A stretch of 64,000 nucleotides of DNA from Saprospiraceae bacterium (lineage in GTDB: Bacteria > Bacteroidota > Bacteroidia > Chitinophagales > Saprospiraceae): assembly GCA_013214355.1 (NCBI GenBank), contig JABSSL010000092.1, positions 1 through 64,000 of the forward strand. Direction: 5' to 3'. Below, piece after piece: positions 1 through 8,810 of this stretch; position 1 is the stretch's first letter, and each line of letters opens with the position of its first letter. The notes under the pieces are model-generated. The model worked only from the letters and a program-made list of their open reading frames with translations. It was not told the DNA's origin and did not search any database. The position numbers and the translations under genes were made by a program.

Positions 1-2
1 TG

Positions 3-122
3 TGGAACGAAGCCCGATTACAGCCTAGATCCGTTGGAGAGGAATTGGTTCGGCATTCGGTACATATTTACAACAGCATGGAAGAAGTAGATCAGGCTTT
101 GGAGGTGATTAAAAAGGTGTGA
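3..122 (+). CDS. C-terminal end of a class V aminotransferase (partial)
   Basis: The window opens inside a reading frame that ends with TGA at 120-122. The 39 visible residues contain RHSVHIYNSMEEVD, which matches the conserved C-terminal stretch of PLP-dependent class V aminotransferases (cysteine desulfurase/isopenicillin epimerase type), where an arginine followed by S-x-H-x-Y-N closes the small domain. The PLP lysine and the rest of the enzyme lie outside the window, so the exact substrate cannot be told. The next gene is convergent. Confidence 0.6.
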   Translation, partial: WNEARLQPRSVGEELVRHSVHIYNSMEEVDQALEVIKKV

Positions 123-177
123 CCAAAGTTTGACTCTGGATGTGAGAGTGGGTTCGATAGGGTTGGAAGAACTCTTC

Positions 178-759
178 TTACCCCTGCCCCCTAATCTGCA
201 TTACAGCCTTGTACAGCTGTTTTTTGTCCTTCTTCCTAAGTCCTTCAGTAGTTAAGTGGGTAGTGAAATCTAACCGGTCTTGTCGCTTTGATGCCTTCGG
301 TACTTCCCAAAGTTTCAACTCGCTAATGCTGGCCAATATTTGCTTACCGAGCTGGAGCAATACTGGCCTAATCTCCGTTTTGAGGTCTCCAAAATTCTGG
401 TCTGGTTCAAATCCATTTTGCTCCCAATGCTTAAACCAATAGCGCTGAATCTGCTTTGCGGCCTCAATCTGCTGTTCAAAAAACATTCGAGTCGATATCG
501 AATCTAGACCAAAGTTGCCGGCTTGATCCATACTGCTTTGAATCACAACTTTCTCCCGTTCCAAGTCCTCAATAGCCAGGCTGTGCTCCCACTTATAAGC
601 CGCTACTGCCTCCATGTAAGACAGCCTTTCATTGACCAGTTTGGCCAAATCTACTAGTGATTTTGACGCTTGAAGGTTTTGCTTAGAGGCTCGCATAGTC
701 AGTGGCGGACTGATGACACTTAGAATTACAAAAGATAAAAATACTATGGATTTCCTCAT
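178..759 (-). CDS. aroQ: Secreted chorismate mutase, AroQ gamma class
   Basis: This 193-residue protein starts with a signal peptide (hydrophobic residues about 5-20) and is otherwise all-helical. NERLSYMEAVAAYKW (residues 43-57) followed by a second helix with LEREK (66-70) fits the exported gamma class of AroQ chorismate mutases. Spacing of Arg45, Lys56 and Arg68 equals that of the active-site Arg49, Lys60 and Arg72 known from the Mycobacterium tuberculosis secreted enzyme. A third helix with FFEQQIEAAKQIQ carries the Glu/Gln positions. It would convert chorismate to prephenate in the periplasm; the role there is unclear in any bacterium. It is a single gene, convergent with the preceding aminotransferase. 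The family call rests on motif spacing only. Confidence 0.8.
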   Translation of the reverse strand: MRKSIVFLSFVILSVISPPLTMRASKQNLQASKSLVDLAKLVNERLSYMEAVAAYKWEHSLAIEDLEREKVVIQSSMDQAGNFGLDSISTRMFFEQQIEAAKQIQRYWFKHWEQNGFEPDQNFGDLKTEIRPVLLQLGKQILASISELKLWEVPKASKRQDRLDFTTHLTTEGLRKKDKKQLYKAVMQIRGQG

Positions 760-921
760 GGAAGTGTTTTCTTCTCAAATTACGCAACCGAAAAACAAGT
801 AGAGAGTTAAGCTGTTTAACCACACACTTTTCACCTAAAAACCTAATTGAGTCAAGTCTAGTATATGGCGTCCTGACCAAATGGCAAGAGGAAGTACATC
901 CATCTTGTTAGGCCTGGTTAT

Positions 922-1806
922 TTATTTCATGAATTTATTTAGCCAGCCAATCATCTTTTCAGGTTTACTTCCGAAGTAGTTGTAACCATCGAAACGTTCT
1001 AAATCTCCCTCGATCCAAAAGAGTTCTTTCTCAGATGTAGTTTTGTCATAAAAGCTTTGAACATCAGCTGGCTCAGTCCAAGCATCGTTCCTCACTTGAA
1101 CGTACATTATGGGAGCTTTTATTTTTGATATGTACTTTGATGGGGACATCTCTTCAAAACCAACACCAGCAATTTTCTTCACTTGCTCATTTATACTATT
1201 AAACTTCCCTTTAAAAATCGACATCTTATCCTGAAGATAATGTTCCATAAAAATATCATACGAAACAGGTTGAATAGCCACTACAGCTTTGATTTCTGAG
1301 AACAACGAAGGTTCTTTTGCCATAGCTATTAGGGCAGCGTTTGCTCCCATACAGTTAATTACCATACCAACAGACTTGTCTTGTAGTTCCTTGTTGGATT
1401 TTATATACTCCATGGCGGCGACTACATCAGGCCATTCGTGGTATCCAACGCCACATACTCCTTTGTTTGCAGAATCACTTTCACCATGGTTTCTAAAATC
1501 GAAAATAAAAACGCCATACCCTGCTTTATGCAATTGTTTCACCGTGTTTAAAAGTTCGACTTCTACATTACTCATCCTAGCTAAACCCTGACCTTTTGTA
1601 TGAAAACCATATCGGTTGAATGGCATCGGATGAGTAAAGATCACTAGCCGGTCAGTATTGCTCGGAATATACCAGCCCTTTAAATTGATACCATCTTTGG
1701 CTTGAAAGTCGATATTTTCATACTCCAGCCCATAGTCTTCGGGGGTTTTTACAATTGGTTTGCGTGGAGGTACTACTGCAGCTTTCGCTAAGAATTTTGA
1801 AATCAT
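922..1806 (-). CDS. Alpha/beta hydrolase with cysteine in the nucleophile position
   Basis: A 294-residue alpha/beta-hydrolase-fold protein without signal peptide. Core features are the oxyanion strand VIFTHPMPFNRYG, the FDFRNHGESD turn, and a nucleophile elbow VINCMGAN where the usual serine is Cys, as in dienelactone hydrolases. The acid is probably the Asp in QVRNDAWTEPADV. I cannot find a clear catalytic histidine: the C-terminal segment ERFDGYNYF has none, so the activity is uncertain. The gene lies 87 bp downstream of an AraC regulator on the same strand, which suggests a regulated pair, perhaps for a small-molecule response. It could be dienelactone-hydrolase-like or a non-catalytic relative. 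Confidence 0.65.
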   Translation of the reverse strand: MISKFLAKAAVVPPRKPIVKTPEDYGLEYENIDFQAKDGINLKGWYIPSNTDRLVIFTHPMPFNRYGFHTKGQGLARMSNVEVELLNTVKQLHKAGYGVFIFDFRNHGESDSANKGVCGVGYHEWPDVVAAMEYIKSNKELQDKSVGMVINCMGANAALIAMAKEPSLFSEIKAVVAIQPVSYDIFMEHYLQDKMSIFKGKFNSINEQVKKIAGVGFEEMSPSKYISKIKAPIMYVQVRNDAWTEPADVQSFYDKTTSEKELFWIEGDLERFDGYNYFGSKPEKMIGWLNKFMK

Positions 1807-1893
1807 GGCTCTAAATTTTTGAATTTAAAAACTCAAAATTCCGCATATTCCAATTCAATAGCCTTAGACGAATTACTCCATTATGGATACAAA

Positions 1894-2793
1894 TTACTTT
1901 CCTTTAAATTCTGTGGGACTAATCCCCTCCAATTTCTTGAATAACCTCGAAAAATAATTGGGGTATTCGAATCCTAGATGATAAGCAATTTCAGAATTAG
2001 AATAAATTCCTTGCTTGAGAAGAGCCTTGGCCTCTTTAATAATTGTTTGATGGATGTGTTCGATGGGACTTAAACCGGTGATGTTTCGAACTACATCACC
2101 AAGATAATTTGGTGTCGTATTCAGCTTACTTGCAAAAAACTGAACAGTTGGAGTTCCAAACTTCTTCTGACTCAGGCTGGGGTAAAATTCATTCAGCTCT
2201 GAGATGAATAACTTGACCAGTCTATTATGTGCATCTTTTTTGGTCTTAAATTGCCTTTTATAGAAATATTCGATGTAGGAGAATACCAAATGACAATAAC
2301 TCAAAGTGATTGCTTTTGAATAGTTCTCTTGATGATAAACTTGATATAATTGCGCTAGAAGTTGTTCAATCTGGTTTTTCTCGTTTTCCGTCAAATACAA
2401 GCCCTCATGTAAACCATATCCCATAAAATTGAAAAACAAGTGCTTGTTAGCGTTAATGATTTGCCGATCTATTTGAATATAGTATCCACTCCACATTTTC
2501 GGCACGTTCCATTCTACAGGCTGGTTTGGACTTGAGAAAAACATAAATGCACTTGGAGAGAATTCTGGATTTGCTTCTTCAACTAAGTCTGCATCTTCAA
2601 AATCGTACTTTATGGAAATGCGATAGAACCCTGAGGTTACAGCTGGAGAGGAAAGCCTTAAGCCCGCTTCTTGATATGTACCTATGTCTATTCCTTCTCG
2701 AAGTGGTTCAGCGATCCCGACATATTCGTTGAATGCTTCTATGGATTCAAAGTGTTCCAATGCTAAATATTCTATTTGAGTCTGACTCCTCAA
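1894..2793 (-). CDS. AraC family transcriptional regulator
   Basis: The C-terminal 80-90 residues hold the two helix-turn-helix motifs of AraC/XylS proteins: TTPNYLGDVVRNITGLSP for the first recognition region and NSEIAYHLGFEYPNYFSRLF for the second, ending in the usual GISPTEFK. The N-terminal 200 residues are a cupin-like sensory half with no membrane segment. The frame opens at TTG (2793); no ATG occurs until residue 84, so either TTG is the start or the gene is expressed by coupling with the permease that ends 12 bp upstream. It probably controls the hydrolase that follows it. Confidence 0.85.
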   Translation of the reverse strand: MRSQTQIEYLALEHFESIEAFNEYVGIAEPLREGIDIGTYQEAGLRLSSPAVTSGFYRISIKYDFEDADLVEEANPEFSPSAFMFFSSPNQPVEWNVPKMWSGYYIQIDRQIINANKHLFFNFMGYGLHEGLYLTENEKNQIEQLLAQLYQVYHQENYSKAITLSYCHLVFSYIEYFYKRQFKTKKDAHNRLVKLFISELNEFYPSLSQKKFGTPTVQFFASKLNTTPNYLGDVVRNITGLSPIEHIHQTIIKEAKALLKQGIYSNSEIAYHLGFEYPNYFSRLFKKLEGISPTEFKGK

Positions 2794-2805
2794 TGTACGC
2801 AGCTT

Positions 2806-5208
2806 TTATTCAGATGTCAAACTCTGCAACGGGTTCCTACTTGCTGCCCTTATGGTCCGAAAACTTACGGTCAAGAGACAAATGAGTATTACGCCACCAC
2901 AGCTTACCAAGAAAGTCCACCAGGGGATAGTGGTTCTGTATTCAAAATGCTGTAACCATCTACCTAGGGCATAATAGGAAATGGGACTCGCGACCAGGCA
3001 CGCTAAGAAAACCAAGCCCACAAAATCGCTAGAGATCATCTTCCAAATCGTATAGATCGATGCTCCTAGTACTTTACGAATACCGATCTCTTTAGTTCGT
3101 TGCTCGGCCACGAAGGAAGCCAAGCCAAATAGTCCAAGACAGCTGATGAAAATCGCAAGCCCAGCAAAAAAACCGGAAAGACTTCCTATTCGTTTTTCTG
3201 CACTAAACTTGAGCTCGTGCTCCTGATCTACAAACCGATAATCAAAGGGTATCGCAGGGAGGTATTCGCTGAATACAGTTTTAATGATAGCCAAGGCTTC
3301 CTCCGTGCTTTTGCTTGGATTCAATTTGATGGCCATGCAGTCCAGATGGTGGTTCGCAATGGTATAGATGGTGGGTTCAATGGACTGAAATGGAGAAACC
3401 CTAAGTATGTCGTTTATCACACCTATCACTTTGAGTTTTCGTACAGATTCCCCTTGTCGCTGGACAATCATTTTGCCAATTGGGTCCCTTAGGGCCATAT
3501 AATCAACCGCTGTCTTGTTCAAAATACATGCGGAAGAATCCGAGGCATAGGCGATCGAGAAGTCTCGTCCGTCGGTAATTTGCCAGCTAGTTGTCTTCCC
3601 ATAGTCATGTGTCACCCGAATGGTCGCAAAGTTAACCCGAGTGTTAGGGTCTTTTCCTTCCCACTGCAAATTATCATCATGAGAAAAAACATTGGTTAAA
3701 GGGCTACTGGCTTGAGACATTTCCAGGATCGCCTGTCTGCTTTTTAGCGCTGTACGTAGTAAGTCAAATTGACCGATAAAGTCAGGGGAGTTACTCCAAA
3801 TCATGATGGTATGGCTAGGATCATATCCCATCGGGCGATCCTTGGTAAACTGAATCTGTTGCTGTACCACAAGTGTACTGATGATGAGCGTTACCGAAAC
3901 CGTAAATTGCAGGACAACCAGACCTTTTCTAAAAATAGAAGCAGACCTTCCCGCTTGAAAACTGCCTTTCAGCACCTTGATCGGCTGAAAGGCAGAAAGG
4001 TATAGTGCCGGATAACTTCCGGCCAATAGCCCAGTAAGTCCTACAAAACCCATCATTATTAGCCAAAAGGACATGCTGGCGAATGGCAGTAAGATATGCT
4101 TATCGGTTAGCGCATTGAAGGCGGGTAGGGCCAAGATTACCATTCCGATCGCCAGTATAGAGGAAAGTAAAACCACCAGAAATGACTCCAGTAAAAATTG
4201 TTGGATAAGTTGACTTCTTCCTGAACCTATAGATTTACGAATGCCCACCTCTCTCGATCTTTTTTCGGACTGAGCAGTACTTAAATTCATGAAGTTAATA
4301 CAAGCGAGGATTAAGACAAAGGCACCGATCAAGCCAAATAACCACACGAACTGAATCCGCCCGCCCGTATTTACACCATCTTCCCACCTTGACCTTAAAT
4401 GCCAGTCATCCATGGGATGTAGGAATAATTCTGATTGACGCCCGGCTTCCGCTCCTACCACCTGTTCATGCGCTATTAATCTAATTTTTTCACCTACTGC
4501 TGTGGCTTCAGCCTGCTCAGTCAACTGAACAAACAACTGGAAAGCATTGATATCCCAATTGTTCGTTGCTTGGGCATTTCTCACCCATTCTTCTGAGGAC
4601 ACAAAGAGCTCCCAAGGAGCGATAAAGGCCAAACCATATAGACTGGAGTTTTTGGAAAAATCTTTATACACGCCCGTCACCATCACTTCCATTTCATTGT
4701 TAATTTTCATGGGCTTCCCCATGGCTTCCTCCTCTGCAAAAATCATCTTAGCAGTAGACTCCGAAAGAATAATAGAGTTTGGATCTGCCAAACCATCACT
4801 TGCTCCTTTTAGCATCTCCACCGAAAAGAGGGAGATGGCCTCTTTTCCCATATAGTTACCCAGCTTCGTAAAGCTTTTATGCTCAAATGACAGCACTTGT
4901 TCCTGTGGCCAGAAGGCGGTTACCAAGCGTTCCAAATCACTTCCGTATTTGGCGCTCAATTCATGTTCAAGCGGAATCGGTATGGCTGCGGTCGTCTCGA
5001 TATTTCCATCAGCTATACGATGTTGCATAACCTGCGCAATCTGTCCGTGATTGCGATGAACTTCATTAAACGACAACTCAGCATGTATCCACAAACCGAT
5101 CAACATAGCCACTGCTAATCCCATGGCTAATCCACCAATATTTATCAATGAATAGGCTTTATTTCTAAGTAAGTTTCGGTAGGCGATTTTCAGGTAATTT
5201 GTATACAT
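2806..5208 (-). CDS. FtsX/MacB-type ABC transporter permease (no ATPase partner nearby)
   Basis: This 800-residue inner-membrane protein has the layout of the duplicated FtsX permeases of Bacteroidota: an N-terminal anchor (NLLRNKAYSLINIGGLAMG), a periplasmic MacB-like domain (about 50-280), four membrane segments between about 285 and 455, a second periplasmic domain, and a final set of three segments starting at SLSGFFAGLAIF. The signature R(S/T)KEIGIRK occurs in both halves (RSREVGIRKSIGSG and RTKEIGIRKVLGAS). Relatives work with an ATPase to move lipoproteins, peptides or signals across the envelope, but none is encoded beside it. It is followed by the AraC gene at 12 bp and is probably co-transcribed. 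Confidence 0.9.
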   Translation of the reverse strand: MYTNYLKIAYRNLLRNKAYSLINIGGLAMGLAVAMLIGLWIHAELSFNEVHRNHGQIAQVMQHRIADGNIETTAAIPIPLEHELSAKYGSDLERLVTAFWPQEQVLSFEHKSFTKLGNYMGKEAISLFSVEMLKGASDGLADPNSIILSESTAKMIFAEEEAMGKPMKINNEMEVMVTGVYKDFSKNSSLYGLAFIAPWELFVSSEEWVRNAQATNNWDINAFQLFVQLTEQAEATAVGEKIRLIAHEQVVGAEAGRQSELFLHPMDDWHLRSRWEDGVNTGGRIQFVWLFGLIGAFVLILACINFMNLSTAQSEKRSREVGIRKSIGSGRSQLIQQFLLESFLVVLLSSILAIGMVILALPAFNALTDKHILLPFASMSFWLIMMGFVGLTGLLAGSYPALYLSAFQPIKVLKGSFQAGRSASIFRKGLVVLQFTVSVTLIISTLVVQQQIQFTKDRPMGYDPSHTIMIWSNSPDFIGQFDLLRTALKSRQAILEMSQASSPLTNVFSHDDNLQWEGKDPNTRVNFATIRVTHDYGKTTSWQITDGRDFSIAYASDSSACILNKTAVDYMALRDPIGKMIVQRQGESVRKLKVIGVINDILRVSPFQSIEPTIYTIANHHLDCMAIKLNPSKSTEEALAIIKTVFSEYLPAIPFDYRFVDQEHELKFSAEKRIGSLSGFFAGLAIFISCLGLFGLASFVAEQRTKEIGIRKVLGASIYTIWKMISSDFVGLVFLACLVASPISYYALGRWLQHFEYRTTIPWWTFLVSCGGVILICLLTVSFRTIRAASRNPLQSLTSE

Positions 5209-5297
5209 ACGGGAATCTATTGGGTTTAATCCGTAAAGGATATAAAGACAATTTCTTCCACGAATACTTCGCTGATTGGAAATGGTTACAGTTGCTA

Positions 5298-5403
5298 GAA
5301 ATATATCTGGCTAGCTAGATAAGCATGCAACAATGGCGAGGGGGCAAGGGGCTGGGAGGTATCCAAGTCATTTCCTCCCCGCTGCTCGTTGGTGTTTTTC
5401 CAC
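5298..5403. repeat. 106-bp direct repeat, copy 1
   Basis: This copy matches 5444-5549 with about seven to eight mismatches and no gaps, offset 146 bp. It starts with a near-palindrome around GGCTAGCTAG, has a G-rich middle (GGGGCAAGGGGC) and ends in CGTTGGTGTTTTTCCAC. No convincing ORF fits; open frames here run through both copies and have no family features. Confidence 0.85.
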
Positions 5404-5443
5404 GATTGACATAGGGGCGAAGGGGCACAAAGGTTGGTGGTGG

Positions 5444-5549
5444 GAAATATATCTGGCTAGCTAGATAGGCATGCAACAATGGCCATAGGGCAAGGGGCCG
5501 GGAGGTGTCCAAGTCATTTCCTCCCCGTTGCTCGTTGGTGTTTTTCCAC
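5444..5549. repeat. 106-bp direct repeat, copy 2, ending in a hairpin
   Basis: Second copy of the element at 5298-5403, separated from it by 40 unrelated bases. In this copy the end CGTTGGTG continues into CACCAACG after a six-base TTTTTC loop (about 5535-5556), giving a perfect 8-bp stem that copy 1 lacks. It sits between the permease start and the end of the TIGR04076-like gene. Confidence 0.85.
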
Positions 5550-5585
5550 CAACGACGGCGCGGGTAAGACCTTGGCTCCATAGGA

Positions 5586-5960
5586 TCATTCCTTGCCATC
5601 CCCATCTACCGAATCCCAAGGAATCGGGCTCACATCATCATGATCCAATACCCGTCTACCGTCCCGGTCAATTCGCATTACCAATTGGCAAGCGGGATCG
5701 GGGCAAATCACCCGCGCGTCGGTCTCCATCCAGTCAGAGGGGTGATTGATGCGTTGTTTGGCGGGGAGGAGCGGGATGGCAGATTGTAGAGCGTACAAGC
5801 AGAAGTTTTGGCCATCGGGCATAGAAATTTTGCCACCTTTCATGTGGAAACAATCACCGACGGACATGTCACAGGTACAGTTGCCGTCTATTTTTTCTAC
5901 GACGATGGTAAGGTCGTAGAGTTCGAATTGATCAGGGCGTAATGGTGGTTTTGTATCCAT
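5586..5960 (-). CDS. TIGR04076-like small protein
   Basis: A 124-residue soluble protein. The layout D-L-T-I-V-V-E-K-I, then CDMSVGDCF, MPDGQNFCLYALQSAIPLL, and a late ARVICPD segment resembles the TIGR04076 family of small uncharacterised proteins, in which a paired cysteine, a GD turn and an FC-x-x-A motif recur. Function is unknown. It has six cysteines, so metal binding or redox chemistry is conceivable but not shown. It lies downstream of the NhaC antiporter on the same strand, separated by 110 bp containing a strong inverted repeat, so co-transcription is doubtful. Confidence 0.6.
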   Translation of the reverse strand: MDTKPPLRPDQFELYDLTIVVEKIDGNCTCDMSVGDCFHMKGGKISMPDGQNFCLYALQSAIPLLPAKQRINHPSDWMETDARVICPDPACQLVMRIDRDGRRVLDHDDVSPIPWDSVDGDGKE

Positions 5961-6000
5961 GCAATTTTGTTTTGTAAGTTAGTTGAGCACAACCAAGTGC

Positions 6001-6055
6001 GCAAACTTCCGAAGTTTCTCCTTGTTCTTTCCTGGTAAAACTTCGGAAGTTTTGC
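6001..6055. repeat. Intergenic inverted repeat with ACTTCCGAAGT core
   Basis: The left arm GCAAACTTCCGAAGTTT (6001-6017) pairs with 6038-6055 with one bulged T, around a 20-base loop. Each arm is itself almost palindromic, so the DNA could form one long hairpin or two small ones. It lies between the NhaC stop and the TIGR04076-like start and may act as a terminator. The core ACTTCCGAAGT recurs in the hairpin at 17527-17566. Confidence 0.75.
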
Positions 6056-6070
6056 CGCCGCGCTGAGGAA

Positions 6071-7477
6071 TTATTCAGCAGTCTCTCGGTTATCTCCTTC
6101 GCGGCCATACCCAAAAAAGATAGAAGCTATCGCAACAAGAGCGATGCCCCAGCCAATAAAATTATATAGCCCCGCATCTAAAGGAGATACGGAAGGTAAG
6201 CCAAATTCTGCGCCAGACAAGGTGGTGTTGGCTATCAAAATTACCGGAATGAAGTAAGGCAGCAGAAAGGGGAAAACGCAAACCACCATGCTTAATACAT
6301 TGGCTCTTCTTATGGGAGTAATGCCGTGATCTTCACCGGTACGATTGGCAAATTCTGACACCATTAAGATCGCTACAATACTGTGTGTCGTTAATAAGAC
6401 AGCAGCGCCGACTGCACTCGCCATCCAAGCTTCGGCCTGAAAGATATTATTGGTTCTTTCTGAGGCATATTCCATCAAGCGGTCAACCAGGCCACTGGCT
6501 TTCAAGGTAGCTACTAGCCCCATTAAAAGGATGGTAAAGAAGCTAATGCCAACAGCGCGGTTTATCCCATCAACAATGAGGCTCTTCGCAGTAAAATTCT
6601 CCAAATCAAGGCTAAAGAGTTTTTCAAAAGGCAAGAGGCCGAGTACCAAGCCCAGTGCGATACCAAACCATAGCCCCAGCAAAAGCCCATGCAATAGATG
6701 CTTTCCCCTTAAAAACAAATAGATGATGAAAATGGGTACCAGTAACATTGGCAATCCTTTCGGGTTACCAAGGAGCTCCTGACCTGCGGAAGCGCTCTCT
6801 GCTGGCAAAACCAAGCCTACGATGCCAAATGCCAACAAGGCGATTAAAGCTGCCGGAAGGATATACTTGATGCGGCTTTTCACCGTCTTCCCAATATCAG
6901 CTTGTTGACTCAAGGCACTTGCTATGGTCGTGTCTGAAATAGGTGCGATGAAGTCGCCCAAAGTCGCCCCCGCCAAAATGGAGCCTGCCAATAGCTCCAA
7001 AGGCGCGCCCAGGAGTCCCCCCGCTGGATATAAGATAGGCCCACAGATTAAAATGGTAGCAAAACTGGAGCCGGTTGATAAAGCAACCAGACTACAAATG
7101 ACGAAGCTAGCTATGACAAAACCTCCTCCAGACAGATTCAATTGGCTTGAAAGCCAGGTCAAGGCTTCTACAAAGCCGGTATTGGCCATCAAGACGCCAA
7201 TGATGGAAGCCAACATCCAAGCTGTGATCATGATCATCACAATGGATTGCGACATACCTTGAATCACTACCTCACTGTAAGCCGTTTTATCCTTCACTAA
7301 CATCAGTCCGATGCCCATCGCCAGCAACAACACGGGCCAAAAACCTCGCTCATCTGGCGCACCGGATAGGGCAATCGCAATCACTCCCGCCGTGAAAATA
7401 AAGAAGGGCAAAATTGCACCCCAGAGCCCCCCATAGAAGGACAATTTAGCCTCTATTTTGGTATCCGTAAGCTTCAT
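6071..7477 (-). CDS. nhaC: NhaC family Na+/H+ antiporter
   Basis: A 468-residue polytopic membrane protein with about eleven to twelve hydrophobic segments. It carries the hallmark GATLGDFIAPISDTT, the ion-binding loop of the NhaC/ArsB-like antiporters, and a preceding STGSSFATILICGP segment also typical of the family. Proteins of this type exchange Na+ for H+ (or a substrate pair such as malate/lactate) across the inner membrane. ATG at 7477 is the only good start. Sodium handling fits a marine or brackish bacterium, which also fits the Ca2+/Na+ antiporter at 49 kb. The exact exchanged ions cannot be told. Confidence 0.85.
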   Translation of the reverse strand: MKLTDTKIEAKLSFYGGLWGAILPFFIFTAGVIAIALSGAPDERGFWPVLLLAMGIGLMLVKDKTAYSEVVIQGMSQSIVMIMITAWMLASIIGVLMANTGFVEALTWLSSQLNLSGGGFVIASFVICSLVALSTGSSFATILICGPILYPAGGLLGAPLELLAGSILAGATLGDFIAPISDTTIASALSQQADIGKTVKSRIKYILPAALIALLAFGIVGLVLPAESASAGQELLGNPKGLPMLLVPIFIIYLFLRGKHLLHGLLLGLWFGIALGLVLGLLPFEKLFSLDLENFTAKSLIVDGINRAVGISFFTILLMGLVATLKASGLVDRLMEYASERTNNIFQAEAWMASAVGAAVLLTTHSIVAILMVSEFANRTGEDHGITPIRRANVLSMVVCVFPFLLPYFIPVILIANTTLSGAEFGLPSVSPLDAGLYNFIGWGIALVAIASIFFGYGREGDNRETAE

Positions 7478-7541
7478 CTTAAATCACTCTACATTCATTA
7501 TGATCCATCCAACATTTATCATTCTACCTGCAACACTAAAA

Positions 7542-8597
7542 TTATTTCTCATTCAAATTATACTTCATAATCCGACCATGCTTCCCCACCTTATCTCGTT
7601 CCAAGCCAAAGACGGCCCCAGAAGGCCCCTTGGCCAGTAGAATCTGTTGGCGAATGGCCTTTAGATCTTCCTCTTCCAAAGAAAAACGGTTGAGCTGCTT
7701 TAGTTTCTGCAGATGATGCTGATTACGCGCGCCAATGATCACCCCAGCTACCAAGGGGCGCTGCAAACCCCAGCGGGCAGCGACTTCAGCAATGCCCACC
7801 TCATATTTATCCGCAATGGAGCGTAAGAGACTTAGGAGGTTTTGAAAGAAAGTCCAATCTCCATTTTCTTCGATGATCAATCGATATTTGGTTAGGGAGC
7901 GGTTTTCAAAAGGTGGGCTGGGAACTGGAGCTTCGAGGTAACGATCCGTCAAGAATCCTCCAGCTATGCTGCCGAAGTTTAGAAAGGAAATACCATATTG
8001 TTCCTGGATGGAATGCAAATCATCTTCCGGACGACGATCCAATACAGAATATTGGACTTGGTTGGAGACAATTTTCACTCCAGCTTCTACAAGCACTTTC
8101 AAGTGCTTACCATCGAAATTCGTGACCCCAATATTCCTGATCTTTCCGGCCTGTTGTAGTTCCGTTAAATGTAAGGCAGCCTCTACATACCCAGGCGTAT
8201 TGAAATCCCACCAATGGAATTGTACCAAATCCAAGCGTTCAACCCCCAACCGCTCCAAGGATCGATCAATAATAGCCTCTGTATCTGCTTTGCGTAGGCT
8301 GCTTAATTTGTCAAAATCGGGGACGTACTTGGTGTGAATTTGCACGGGTGCCAATTCGCCGGACCGAAAAGCCTCCTGATGCTGCTGGAGAAACTTTCCG
8401 ATCAATTCCTCCACTCCAGTATAGATATCTGCGCAATCAAAAGTGGTAATCCCTGCCTCGACGAAAGCCTTCATATCCTCGATCGCTTGCGAGATATCAA
8501 CCGCTCCATGTCCACCAGCCAGATGCCATCCTCCTTTCAACACCCTTGAGATGGAATATCCGGGTGTGAGTTCAATTCGCTCAATCGCTGTCTTCAT
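7542..8597 (-). CDS. Aldo/keto reductase
   Basis: A 351-residue TIM-barrel protein. TTFDCADIYTGVEELIGKFL gives the catalytic Asp and Tyr of the family, the Lys is in QIHTKYVPDF, and the His-equivalent region reads DLVQFHWWD. KIRNIGVTNFDGKHL and the late GVIIGARN complete the NAD(P)H pocket. It resembles the AKR group that includes pyridoxal 4-dehydrogenase-like and L-fucose/galactose dehydrogenase-like proteins, so a sugar, pyridoxal or other carbonyl substrate is possible. It stands alone: 64 bp separate it from NhaC and a long inverted repeat precedes its start. Confidence 0.85.
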   Translation of the reverse strand: MKTAIERIELTPGYSISRVLKGGWHLAGGHGAVDISQAIEDMKAFVEAGITTFDCADIYTGVEELIGKFLQQHQEAFRSGELAPVQIHTKYVPDFDKLSSLRKADTEAIIDRSLERLGVERLDLVQFHWWDFNTPGYVEAALHLTELQQAGKIRNIGVTNFDGKHLKVLVEAGVKIVSNQVQYSVLDRRPEDDLHSIQEQYGISFLNFGSIAGGFLTDRYLEAPVPSPPFENRSLTKYRLIIEENGDWTFFQNLLSLLRSIADKYEVGIAEVAARWGLQRPLVAGVIIGARNQHHLQKLKQLNRFSLEEEDLKAIRQQILLAKGPSGAVFGLERDKVGKHGRIMKYNLNEK

Positions 8598-8618
8598 GTC
8601 CTAAAGATGGGAGTTCTC

Positions 8619-8679
8619 GAAGAATTTTTGTGTTTTTAAGGAAGTCTTTTAGCGAAAAGGCCCACTACAAAAATTCTTC
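8619..8679. repeat. 12-bp perfect inverted repeat upstream of the aldo/keto reductase
   Basis: GAAGAATTTTTG (8619-8630) and CAAAAATTCTTC (8668-8679) are perfect reverse complements, 37 bases apart. The pair lies in the 213-bp gap between the stop of the 212-residue membrane protein and the start of the reductase, both on the minus strand. It could be a terminator for the upstream gene or an operator for the reductase. Confidence 0.5.
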
Positions 8680-8810
8680 AGAAAGGAAAGCGGGAAAAGC
8701 TTGGAGAATTTAGGAATTCCCCAAACTTCAACGGTCAAATGAACCGCAGTGGAATAAGTAGATAAGTAGAGTTCGGAAAGAATAGTATTCCTATTTTGAA
8801 TCTATCCATC

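Noticed and set aside
683-880. Minus-strand 65-aa ORF overlapping the aroQ start
   Set aside because: Overlaps the signal-peptide region of a recognised gene in another frame; no family features.
2806-5208. Complete ABC transporter
   Set aside because: Only the permease is present; no ATPase or membrane-fusion gene lies beside it.
5298-5549. Possible CRISPR-like array
   Set aside because: Only two copies, each 106 bp, with one 40-bp interval; far from a CRISPR repeat/spacer pattern and no cas gene.
5315-5605. Open frame of 96 aa across the 106-bp repeats
   Set aside because: Its length comes from the repeat itself; the two halves repeat each other and there is no family feature or codon signature of a gene.
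5932-6114. Minus-strand 60-aa ORF between NhaC and the TIGR04076-like gene
   Set aside because: It runs through the inverted repeat and overlaps both neighbours; composition is that of a shadow frame.
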